Shown: one piece after another, positions 24,855 through 32,854 of the stretch
Layout: every line of letters starts with the position of its first letter
Numbering within the stretch: position 1 is the stretch's first letter
Assembly (NCBI RefSeq): GCF_034651555.1
Contig: NZ_JAYEEQ010000002.1
Coordinates: forward strand, 1 to 64,000
Length of the DNA stretch: 64,000 nucleotides
Direction of reading: 5' to 3'
DNA from: Aurantibrevibacter litoralis
GTDB lineage: Bacteria > Bacteroidota > Bacteroidia > Flavobacteriales > Flavobacteriaceae
Translations under genes and position numbers: made by a program
The notes under the pieces: model-generated
The model's database searches: none
Told to the model about the DNA's origin: nothing
Seen by the model: only the letters and a program-made list of their open reading frames with translations

Positions 24855-25904
24855 TTAGATTTTCCATCCCATTCTTTTTGCTTTTGATTCTAAAAAGTCA
24901 TTTTCAGTCGCCCATTTTCTAAGCAATTCAATTCTTGTTTTCATTTTTTCATCAAATTCACTTTGTCCAAAAGATTTGAGAAATTTCTCTTGATTCTCTA
25001 ACCATTTTGTAAAACCTTCACCATTTTCGATTGACATTTTTTCTAAGTTGATTATTTGCTCTTCAACTTGTTCATCTGTCATATCTGGAAATGAACTAAT
25101 TTCTTTAATTGTCTCTTGCGTAGTCGGGTCTTCATTGGCTATAATTTCAATATCTTCTAAATATTTTTCAGGTAGTATTGAAGCAATTTTATCAATATTA
25201 TATTCTTCCAAACCACCAAAGCTAGGAATATCAATACCGAATTTTTTACTGTAGTCAAATCTAATTACTGAAATGGGGTATTTTAAAAGGTGTAATGTGC
25301 TTACTAGAGAAATGATATCTGCGTAGGAATTCAACCATTTTAAAATTAACTTTTCTTCAAAAGTTTGCGAATTACTTTTTAGTAAACCCATTCTGTTTGA
25401 ATGTTTAGCTCCTTTTGTATGAACGTAATTATGTAAATAACCAAGGTCTTTGTGTACTTGCTCTAAGTCGTGTTTTTTATCAAACTTTTTGATACTATCA
25501 TTTTGCCTTAATATTTTCCAAATTTTGTCTGCTCTTGGCGTATTATCTTTTGAATTAAGCCACTCCTTTACGGCATTATGACCATCATCATTGATGTTAA
25601 AATAAACTGATAGTAGACCTAATTCTAAACCACTTCTTAATGAAACAAAAGCTTGTTTGTATAAACCAAAACAAATTTGATTAAATGACACTTGAAGCTC
25701 TTCCCAAGAATCTATGAATGGGAAATAATGACCTGACCAAAAGTTTTCAAAATTTTGAGGGACAATCATTCCAACAGTATGATAAATCCAACCCAATTCT
25801 TCAATTCGTTTTTTTATATCAGGATTCGCTTCAAAGTATTTTTCAGTTTCCCTGTAAACTTCAATGCTTTTGTCTGGCTCGTATATGTATGGTGAAAACT
25901 TCAT
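24855..25904 (-). CDS. Unknown 349-aa partner of the restriction enzyme (cassette 20)
   Basis: A soluble, mostly helical protein with no signal peptide and no recognised catalytic motif. A conserved-looking stretch LRSGLELGLLSVYFN is followed by YLHNYVHTKGAKHSN, a helix with an RxxxxH/HNYVH-like character reminiscent of HEPN-type helices, though I cannot assign it. The start overlaps the stop of the 1057-aa restriction-modification gene by 4 nt, so the two are co-translated. It may be a specificity, regulatory or additional defence subunit. Confidence 0.6.
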   Translation of the reverse strand: MKFSPYIYEPDKSIEVYRETEKYFEANPDIKKRIEELGWIYHTVGMIVPQNFENFWSGHYFPFIDSWEELQVSFNQICFGLYKQAFVSLRSGLELGLLSVYFNINDDGHNAVKEWLNSKDNTPRADKIWKILRQNDSIKKFDKKHDLEQVHKDLGYLHNYVHTKGAKHSNRMGLLKSNSQTFEEKLILKWLNSYADIISLVSTLHLLKYPISVIRFDYSKKFGIDIPSFGGLEEYNIDKIASILPEKYLEDIEIIANEDPTTQETIKEISSFPDMTDEQVEEQIINLEKMSIENGEGFTKWLENQEKFLKSFGQSEFDEKMKTRIELLRKWATENDFLESKAKRMGWKI

Positions 25905-28900
25905 TGAATCTCAATTTTATCAATCTCTTTCATCAACCTGTCCGTTTCTGAAAGTGCTACAATGATTTTTTGATAGTGCAAAATATCGTCAAACTGCAAT
26001 TTGCGGTCTTTTCTGTCTTTCAGCCATTTTTGAGCGGGTTGATAACCACCAATGTAAAACTCCCAAGCTATTTGTGGAACATTGTCAAAATATTGCGTGT
26101 CGTTGATGTAAACTTTACCGTCTTGATATTTTGGTTTGCCTACTTCATTATCTCCATCCATTGGATATTGCGTAATGTATTGCTCCACTTTTGTACTTTC
26201 CAATAAATGGATTTGGCGCATTTCTCCGCCCAATTTTACCAATTTCCTAAAGGTATTTTTGTCTTTTGGGTAGGGAACTCTTGGAAAATCAATCTTTAAA
26301 AACTCTTTGTATTTCTCTCGGTAAGTAGGCGAATGCAAAACTGCATAGATGTAATCTAAAATATCAATTGGGGCAAAAGTATTTTCCGTAGTTTCTTTCT
26401 CGTTGGTGAAAGTTAAACCTAATTTTTCCGCAATTTGATGTACAATTTCAGCTTTTAAATTTGGTTTTCTTTCATTTGATTGTTCAATCGTTTGTTGTCC
26501 ATTGGTTTCTGGGTAAATATATAGAGGGAAAGTAGAAGTTATTTCACTTGTTCTATTTGACACATACGAACTTTCAATTACTTTATTGGCAATAAATGCG
26601 TGTACATAGTTGTCGCCTGTTTTGAATTGTTTACATAGCGTTAACCCTATATTTTTACCAAGTGTGAAGTGTTGCATTATTTCTGTTCTACTTCTTTCTA
26701 CAAAGTTGTCATTGTAGTATAGAAACCGATTATCAAATGGGCGATAAGATATTTTTTGAATATCAATAGGTTCAAATGCTGACGCTTGTTTCTTTACGAC
26801 ATCAATTTTCCAACTTTTGTTTTCTCTTACACCATATTTAGACTTCAAGAGGTCTTTTTCAAGTATAAAGAAATCTGTTATTCTATTTGATAAAACCGAT
26901 TTGCTTTCATCAATAACAAATGAATCCCGCGAAGTAACAACACCGACATTATTTAATGAAAACAATTCTGTTATTGAAAAACCTTCATCATAAGTTTTTT
27001 GAGCTTCAAAATCCTTTTGCACCATAAAATACATTGGTGCTACATTTGGTAATTCATTAAAATCAATAGTTCGGATTGAGTTTTCACCTAGAAAATCATA
27101 TTTAAAATCACGTTTCCCATAAAGGTCGTAATGCAGAATTTTACCTAATTCGTTGGCTTTCTTTTTGCCTGTTTTTACAAAAACGTTAATTGAAACTCCT
27201 TGTTGAATATCAAAAACATTAGTGTCAGCACTTCCGTCTGGTGCAGTTTCTTTTTTCTTGCTGTTTCCGTGTAAATCTATTGTATAAATTTTGTCATAGG
27301 TTTTAAGTAAATTCCAACGCATTCCCCTGAATGTTGGATTGTCTAAGAATCCGTGAGGATTGATAAAAGCCAAAACACCACTTCCGTTTTTCTCAATAAA
27401 ATGTTGTCCATAACGCAAAAACTTTACATAATCATCATTTATCCACTTCGGATTTCGTTCTTTTAGTTTTTCTTTTCCGCCTGGTTCTTTTTTGTAGTCA
27501 TCCATTAGGCTCATAATCCATTCGCCTTTATTGGCACTTTCTCCGCTATATGGCGGATTTCCAATAACACACATTACAGGTGTATCTCGTTTGATGTGGT
27601 TGGCTTCATTGGCTTCTGTACTCAGCCAATTTGCAAATAAAGTTCCAGTGTCTTGGTGGTGTTCTTCTAAACTATTGGTCAAATAAACTTTAAATCGTTG
27701 GTTGGTTGTTGGTTTAAATCCTGTTTCGGTCAATAGTAAATCCAACTTTAAATGTGCCATTGCATAACTCGCCATTAGCAACTCAAAACCGTTTAAACGA
27801 GGCAATAAATGCGTTTCTACATAATTGCTCCAAATGCCTTGTTGTCCTTGAAATTTTTTGTGAATGTGTTTTACCACTTCTGCCAAAAAAGTTCCTGTTC
27901 CTGTGGCTGGGTCAAGAATCTGTACTTTGTGTACTTCTTGCTCCATTTGTTTGTAACCTGTTGCCGAACGTTTGTCTGCGGTTTGGGTGTTTACTTTTAT
28001 GCTTGTTTTGCTGGTGTCGGCAAGTCCTTGCGGTAAATCAAATTCTGTTTTCAAAATGTCGTCAACTGCTCGAACAATGAAATTTACAACGGGTTGCGGT
28101 GTGTACCAAACGCCACGAGATTTACGCAATTTTGGGTCGTATTCGCTTAGAAATGTTTCGTAAAAATGGATAATCGGGTCTTCCATTTTGGTGGATTTCC
28201 CATAGTTCTTCAAAATTTCTTCTACGTTACACGCCAAAAAGATTTCCGAAAGGTTTTCTACTACCCATTTAATTCGGTCGTCAATGTCTGGTCCTGCAAT
28301 GTAGCCAAAGAGTTTTCGTAAAAACGGATTGGATTTTGGAATCAGTTCAGCTGCTTCTTGTCTGCTAAAATTATCCAAAGTAGGGTCGTGCAAACGAGCC
28401 GCAAACATTCCATAAGCAATGGTTTGTGCGTAAACGTCTGCAAAACCTTGTGGCGTAATGTCGTGAATCAAAATTTGCTTGAAAGCCAACATTTGCTCTT
28501 TAAGCGTAGAGTTTTCTTGATTCTCTTCATCACTGGTCAGCGACTTCTCGATAATATCAGAAAGAAGGCGGGCTTTGCCCGCCATCATTTCTGCTAATTT
28601 TTTTGAGCTTTTTATCGTTTGTCCAACGTGAACGCAAAAGTCTTTTATCAGATTTTCAAAGTTGCCAAAGTTCTCAGGTAAAGGTTTTATTCCTTTGTCC
28701 GTGATTTCTGCAATGGAAATTTTGGTAATAAATTCTCCTTCTCGGTACAGATGAAAGTTAATGTAATCCGTAAAAATCAAATTGTTTAGAGAAGCCTTGT
28801 AGCGGTCAAACTGCTCTTTGTTTCCTGTTTTCTTTGTGCCGTCAAGGTCTTTGTCGCCAATGTCTTTAGCTTCAATAAATCCAACAGGAATATCTTTTTT

Positions 28901-29074
28901 AGTCAAAATGTAGTCAGGTGCTCCGCAACTTTGTCTTTTTGGTTCGTTGGTCGCTCTGATGGTCGGCACCAAACTTTCCAAAAGTTGTTGCAAGTCTCCA
29001 CGAAAAGTATGTTCGGTTGCGTTTCCGAGTCTGTACCTTTTGTCTAAGTTGTCAATATATTGTTCTAATGTCAT
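25901..29074 (-). CDS. Type ISP/IIG-like restriction-modification enzyme (cassette 20)
   Basis: A single 1057-aa polypeptide. An N-terminal PD-(D/E)XK nuclease has GAPDY (D54) and FIEAK (E68, K70). A helical region leads to RGVWYTPQPVV (320-330). The N6-adenine methyltransferase has motif I DPATGTGTF (388-396) and motif IV NPPYS (506-510). The C-terminal half (SYRPFDNRFLYYNDN and after) resembles the coupler and target-recognition part of type ISP enzymes. No helicase motifs are seen between nuclease and methylase, so it looks like a helicase-less relative of LlaGI-type proteins or a type IIG enzyme. It is the cassette nearest the recombinase, hence possibly the newest. Confidence 0.85.
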   Translation of the reverse strand: MTLEQYIDNLDKRYRLGNATEHTFRGDLQQLLESLVPTIRATNEPKRQSCGAPDYILTKKDIPVGFIEAKDIGDKDLDGTKKTGNKEQFDRYKASLNNLIFTDYINFHLYREGEFITKISIAEITDKGIKPLPENFGNFENLIKDFCVHVGQTIKSSKKLAEMMAGKARLLSDIIEKSLTSDEENQENSTLKEQMLAFKQILIHDITPQGFADVYAQTIAYGMFAARLHDPTLDNFSRQEAAELIPKSNPFLRKLFGYIAGPDIDDRIKWVVENLSEIFLACNVEEILKNYGKSTKMEDPIIHFYETFLSEYDPKLRKSRGVWYTPQPVVNFIVRAVDDILKTEFDLPQGLADTSKTSIKVNTQTADKRSATGYKQMEQEVHKVQILDPATGTGTFLAEVVKHIHKKFQGQQGIWSNYVETHLLPRLNGFELLMASYAMAHLKLDLLLTETGFKPTTNQRFKVYLTNSLEEHHQDTGTLFANWLSTEANEANHIKRDTPVMCVIGNPPYSGESANKGEWIMSLMDDYKKEPGGKEKLKERNPKWINDDYVKFLRYGQHFIEKNGSGVLAFINPHGFLDNPTFRGMRWNLLKTYDKIYTIDLHGNSKKKETAPDGSADTNVFDIQQGVSINVFVKTGKKKANELGKILHYDLYGKRDFKYDFLGENSIRTIDFNELPNVAPMYFMVQKDFEAQKTYDEGFSITELFSLNNVGVVTSRDSFVIDESKSVLSNRITDFFILEKDLLKSKYGVRENKSWKIDVVKKQASAFEPIDIQKISYRPFDNRFLYYNDNFVERSRTEIMQHFTLGKNIGLTLCKQFKTGDNYVHAFIANKVIESSYVSNRTSEITSTFPLYIYPETNGQQTIEQSNERKPNLKAEIVHQIAEKLGLTFTNEKETTENTFAPIDILDYIYAVLHSPTYREKYKEFLKIDFPRVPYPKDKNTFRKLVKLGGEMRQIHLLESTKVEQYITQYPMDGDNEVGKPKYQDGKVYINDTQYFDNVPQIAWEFYIGGYQPAQKWLKDRKDRKLQFDDILHYQKIIVALSETDRLMKEIDKIEIQ

Positions 29075-29089
29075 TTATTCATTCAATTT

Positions 29090-29182
29090 CTGTCAGAGCG
29101 TTGGCAAAAAACAGCTCTTTTGGTTTTTTCAGCGTTGTCTTTTGTGTCGGCAAAAACCAAATGTGCTGTTTGTGCGGTGGGC
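29090..29182. repeat. Second-family hairpin site d
   Basis: The core stem is 29111-29128 with 29152-29169: ACAGCTCTTTTGGTTTTT against AAAAACCAAATGTGCTGT. It has the same two T/T mismatches (TCT facing TGT) as sites a and c, and an AGCGTTGG box on the left. It brackets the restriction-modification pair together with site c. Confidence 0.7.
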
Positions 29183-29195
29183 TTTTTGTATGTTG

Positions 29196-29248
29196 CCCAA
29201 CGGTTCGCTATGAACACTGGTGTCCATATATTTCCTTTGTGAATATAC
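29196..29248. promoter_or_regulatory. attI-like half-site
   Basis: CCCAACGGTTCGCTATGAACAC begins like the left arm of a cassette site, and its CCCAAC pairs with the GTTGGG start of cassette 20. No returning arm is found before the recombinase stop codon at 29249. A single-sided core next to the recombinase is what an attI insertion point would look like; function is inferred. Confidence 0.55.
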
Positions 29249-30376
29249 TTAATCTAGTGGATTTTTTATGGTTTTATAAGAATTTATGGCTACATGGGTG
29301 TAGATTTCCGTGGTTTTACTGGAACCATGACCTAAAAGCACCTGTATTTGTCTTAAATCTGTTCCAGATTCCAGTAAATGCGTAGCAAAACTATGCCGAA
29401 GTACATGAGGGGTTACCACCTTTCGTATTTTACTCTTTTGGGCGGCCATTTTCACAATTTTTAAAACACTTTGCCCGCTGTATTTTTCGTTCGTTTGCCC
29501 TTCAAAAAGATAGGTTGTAGGTTTCCATAATCGGTAGTACATCCGTAAATCGGTAAGTGCTTTTTGGGGTAAAAGGGTATAGCGATCCTTGTTGCCTTTA
29601 CCACCCTCTACTCTAATTAACATGCGTTTACTGTCGATATCGGTAATTTTCAGGTTTAGTAATTCATTTCTTCGTAACCCCGAGCCATAGAGCAATTCTA
29701 AAATGCATTTATGTTTCAGATTAGAGGTGTTGGCAATCATCGCCAAAATTTCGGCTTTGGAAATAACCTGTGGTAATTTGTATTCCTTTCTAGGGCGCTC
29801 AATTTCATAAAATCGGTTGGGCATTCCCATCACTACTTCGTAATAGAATTTAATGGCGTTAATGACCTGATTTAAATAGGAATTGGATACATTTCTTCGT
29901 ATTAATTTTTGTAAATACGCCCTTATATCGCTTTCAGTTATGGTATGAAGCTCCCTTTCTTTGTAATGATTAATGAACATTTCAAACAAGGGCACATACG
30001 TACGTACCGTGTTGTTGGCATATCTTTTAAGCTCTAATTTTTGCAAATAAGATTCGGGGCAAACACGATAATTCGGGGGCACTTCTCGCTCCCTAAACCA
30101 ACTTAGGTCAACTTCTTTAGCACCATTATGAATGGGCTTGTTAGATAAAAATCGGTTGTAGTTTATCCATGCCACACCTTTAAATGTAGTGTAAATCCGA
30201 GACAAATTTTCTTTGGTGTTGGGCACGTAGGCCATATGATATTGGGCACTCCATTTAGGATTTGGCAACGTCTTTAGTAAGGCATGAATTACCTTATCCG
30301 GACTAAATTTTAGGCCGATCATTTTCCTGTCATTAATCATTAAATGACACAAAGTGATGCATTTTAAAGGACTCAT
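29249..30376 (-). CDS. Tyrosine recombinase of the cassette array
   Basis: This 375-aa tyrosine recombinase has an N-terminal ~100-residue extension and a SAM-like core-binding domain (about 104-185). The catalytic domain has R235 (GSGLRRNE), K260 (GGKGNKDR), H324/R327 (HVLRHSFATH), H350 (LGHGSSKTT) and nucleophile Y359 (TEIYTH). The C-terminus IKNPLD recalls the IntI ending. The ~20-residue IntI-specific insert normally just before the HxLRHSFAT motif is absent, so by sequence it is XerC/D-like. It points the same way as the cassettes, unlike classical integrons. It would be expected to recombine R1-R20 and the attI-like site. Confidence 0.88.
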   Translation of the reverse strand: MSPLKCITLCHLMINDRKMIGLKFSPDKVIHALLKTLPNPKWSAQYHMAYVPNTKENLSRIYTTFKGVAWINYNRFLSNKPIHNGAKEVDLSWFREREVPPNYRVCPESYLQKLELKRYANNTVRTYVPLFEMFINHYKERELHTITESDIRAYLQKLIRRNVSNSYLNQVINAIKFYYEVVMGMPNRFYEIERPRKEYKLPQVISKAEILAMIANTSNLKHKCILELLYGSGLRRNELLNLKITDIDSKRMLIRVEGGKGNKDRYTLLPQKALTDLRMYYRLWKPTTYLFEGQTNEKYSGQSVLKIVKMAAQKSKIRKVVTPHVLRHSFATHLLESGTDLRQIQVLLGHGSSKTTEIYTHVAINSYKTIKNPLD

Positions 30377-30410
30377 TTTGCAATAATAACCTTTAAATAA
30401 AAAATAAATA

Positions 30411-30432
30411 GTATATTATGCGTATAATATGC
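30411..30432. promoter_or_regulatory. Palindrome between recombinase and zinc-finger gene
   Basis: GTATATTAT-GCGT-ATAATATGC is near-perfect (one G/T). It sits in the 64-bp divergent intergenic region and would suit an operator controlling the recombinase, the zinc-finger gene, or both. It overlaps the upstream ATG at 30429, favouring the later start at 30441. Confidence 0.45.
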
Positions 30433-30440
30433 TATTAAAC

Positions 30441-30824
30441 ATGAATAATAACAACATATGTCCGGTGTGCGATGCGGTGCTCCGCGGACGATCAGACAAA
30501 AAATTTTGCTCTATAAAATGCAAATCCATATACCAATATGAAAGCCGTCAGAAATCCGATCAATTTTACCTACGGGTAGATAGGCAACTGAAAACGAATC
30601 GGAAAATTTTGAAAAAATATAATAAATTAGGCTATACCACCCTCCCAAAATCGGATGTTTTGGCAGAGGGCTTTAACCCTAAATTCTTTACACATTATTG
30701 GAAAAACCAAGCAGGAGATGTCTATCTCTTTTGTTACGATCATGGTTTTTTATCGATAAACCGTGGAGGTAAGGCCAAATACCTCATTGTATTGTGGCAA
30801 CCCTACATGGAAAATTCACTGTGA
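30441..30824 (+). CDS. Small zinc-finger protein divergent from the recombinase
   Basis: With start MNNNNICPVC the product is 127 aa. Cysteines CPVC and FCSIKC near the N-terminus form a zinc ribbon of CxxC...CxxxC type followed by a basic helix. The rest (NPKFFTHYWKNQAGDVYLFCYDHGFL) is a small domain of unknown function, familiar from flavobacterial genomes as a hypothetical protein. Its divergent position and the shared palindrome suggest a regulator or accessory factor of the array; this is inference. Confidence 0.65.
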   Translation: MNNNNICPVCDAVLRGRSDKKFCSIKCKSIYQYESRQKSDQFYLRVDRQLKTNRKILKKYNKLGYTTLPKSDVLAEGFNPKFFTHYWKNQAGDVYLFCYDHGFLSINRGGKAKYLIVLWQPYMENSL

Positions 30825-31278
30825 AAAAAGAACACCTAAATTTCATCATGCAATACCAACCAATAAGCGTACATTTTTTTTGCAAATTCCTAAAGGTGTA
30901 AATCTTAGGGTTTCGATCTTCGTTTATTTATTCTTGATACACCATAACATTTGAAAAAGACGAAACGGCCATGAGCAAAGTATGCGTCACACAGAGAAAT
31001 GATTATGTATGAGTTCCATTCCTGCATTTAGTGCAATCGAAGCATGACCGATGTCCAAAAATAGATGTTAATACCTGAAACATTCATGATTAATTTTTTA
31101 TCGCACAAGAGAATGATTACTTTTATGTTCCATAGAATGGCTTAGAAACAATACACATAAGCAGATGTAACAGCCTTGTAAAAATAGGGACAAACCAGAG
31201 TTTGATTATGTGGAAGTTACATTCTTGTACTGAGTGCAGTAGAAGCATGATCAATTTTAAAAAAATAAATAAAAACTC
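30825..31278. other. Intergenic region with an imperfect direct repeat
   Basis: About 450 bp without a gene. Two ~52-bp copies (31001-31052 and 31204-31254) share GATTATGT, CATTC, GAGTGCAGT/TAGTGCAAT and GAAGCATGA, about 75% alike. They could be regulator sites or remnants of a duplication. It marks the boundary between the array and the core chromosome. Confidence 0.45.
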
Positions 31279-32832
31279 ATGAAAAAGCTATCTTTATGTC
31301 TACTGATACCGCTAACATTTGCCCTCGGTTTGGGGCAACAAAACACAAAACTTCCCAGAATTGCCATTGCGGGTTTGGGTATAGAATCCAGCACTTTTTC
31401 GCCGGCCGTAACACATGAAGAAGCGTTCCATGCCAAAACGGGTGATGCGGTTTTTAGCCTGTATCCCTTTTTGGCTTCGGATTCATTGAACCGCAATAGG
31501 GCGCAATGGATTCCCACCGTTAAAGGGCATGCGCTTCCGGGCGGAATTGTCACCCGAGCGGCTTATGAATCTTTGGTCAACAAAACGTTAGAATTATTAA
31601 AAGCAAACCTGCCGTATGACGGACTTTTCTTTGATATTCACGGCGCCATGAGCGTAGTAGGATTAGATGATCCCGAAGGAGATTTTATCCAAAGAGTGCG
31701 CGACGTGGTGGGCAAAGAAACGCTAATATCTACTTCTATGGACTTGCATGGCAATGTATCTTGGCGTTTGGCACAGTACACCGATTTAATCACCTGCTAT
31801 CGTATGGCACCTCATGAAGATGCCATGCAGACTAAAAAACGGGCCGTAAATAATCTGTTGGATCGATTAGAAACCGGAACCGGAAAACCGGCCTTTAAGG
31901 CTTGGATTCCTATCCCCATACTTTTGCCGGGAGAAAAAACAAGCACGCGTATAGAACCCGGAAAAAGCCTATATGCCAAAGTGGCTCCTATAGCCGAGCA
32001 AGAGGGGATCGTAGATGCGGCCATTTGGATTGGCTATGCCTGGGCAGATGAACCTCGGAATCATGCCGTGGTGATGGTTACCGGAGACAATAAGCAAAGT
32101 GTAACAACAGCGGCAGAATATTTGGCCCAAAGTTTTTGGGATGTGCGAGACGATTTTGTTTTTGTGGCACCAACGGCTTCCCTTGCAGAAAGTTTGGAAA
32201 AGGCATTGGCCAGCAAGACGCAGCCTTTTATCATAAGTGATATGGGCGATAATCCTACCGCAGGGGGTGCGGGTGATGTTACTTGGACGCTGCAACAAAT
32301 TTTGGCACGCCCGGAATTTAAAGCCGCAACAGGGCCTTCGTTAATTTATGCGTCCCTACCCGGGCCTGAATTTGTTGCTAAAGCCATAGAAACTGGTGTA
32401 GGAGGCCGTATAACGGCATTGGCCGGGGCGGCAATAGATCATCGTTTTGCCCCGCCAATAGAATTGTCGGGTACCATTGAAGCTATAGTGCATGGCGATG
32501 TGCATGCCGAAACTGAGGTGGTGGTAAAAATAGGAAGTGTATCTGTTATCGTTACCAAAAAACGAAAACCTTACCATAAAGAAAGTGATTTTATGCGTCT
32601 TGGGCTGCACCCCAGAAAGTCGGATATCGTGGTGGTAAAAATCGGATATTTGGTACCGGAACTCTATGATATGCGGGCAGATTGGATTATGGCGTTAACG
32701 CCGGGAGGAGTAGATCAGGATATAGAAGAATTGGATTACCAACGCCTTAAAAGACCCATTTTTCCGCTAGATCGCAATTTTAATCAACCCAATCTATCGG
32801 CTCAATTTGTGCCGCTATCAAATGAGGAATAA
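31279..32832 (+). CDS. Exported M81 (MlrC-like) metallopeptidase family protein
   Basis: This 517-aa protein has an N-terminal signal sequence (MKKLSLCLLIPLTFALGLGQ). It matches the M81/MlrC family: IAGLGIESSTFSPAVT, DGLFFDIHGAMSV (metal-binding D and H), STSMDLHGNVS, YRMAPHED and, later, ISDMGDNPTAGGAGD. The founding member MlrC cleaves linearised microcystin, but most relatives have unknown substrates. It is first of three adjacent genes encoding exported proteins, and the next gene's start lies 22 nt downstream. Confidence 0.85.
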   Translation: MKKLSLCLLIPLTFALGLGQQNTKLPRIAIAGLGIESSTFSPAVTHEEAFHAKTGDAVFSLYPFLASDSLNRNRAQWIPTVKGHALPGGIVTRAAYESLVNKTLELLKANLPYDGLFFDIHGAMSVVGLDDPEGDFIQRVRDVVGKETLISTSMDLHGNVSWRLAQYTDLITCYRMAPHEDAMQTKKRAVNNLLDRLETGTGKPAFKAWIPIPILLPGEKTSTRIEPGKSLYAKVAPIAEQEGIVDAAIWIGYAWADEPRNHAVVMVTGDNKQSVTTAAEYLAQSFWDVRDDFVFVAPTASLAESLEKALASKTQPFIISDMGDNPTAGGAGDVTWTLQQILARPEFKAATGPSLIYASLPGPEFVAKAIETGVGGRITALAGAAIDHRFAPPIELSGTIEAIVHGDVHAETEVVVKIGSVSVIVTKKRKPYHKESDFMRLGLHPRKSDIVVVKIGYLVPELYDMRADWIMALTPGGVDQDIEELDYQRLKRPIFPLDRNFNQPNLSAQFVPLSNEE

Positions 32833-32854
32833 AGGAAACCGACAAAATACAGCA

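Larger units (their letters stand above)
71..30376 (-). mobile_element. Integron-like cassette array with its recombinase
   Basis: Twenty palindromic sites separate twenty complete cassettes. All cassettes with recognisable genes read on the minus strand, the same direction as the tyrosine recombinase at the high-coordinate end. Each cassette runs from a GTTR core to a YAAC core, and 8-11 terminal bases are exact complements that differ between most cassettes. Integron cassettes have this property because the two attC core boxes pair when the cassette is a circle. Calling it an integron is inference: the recombinase is not a typical IntI and the core is GTTR rather than GTTRRRY. The array continues to the left of the window. 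Confidence 0.8.
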
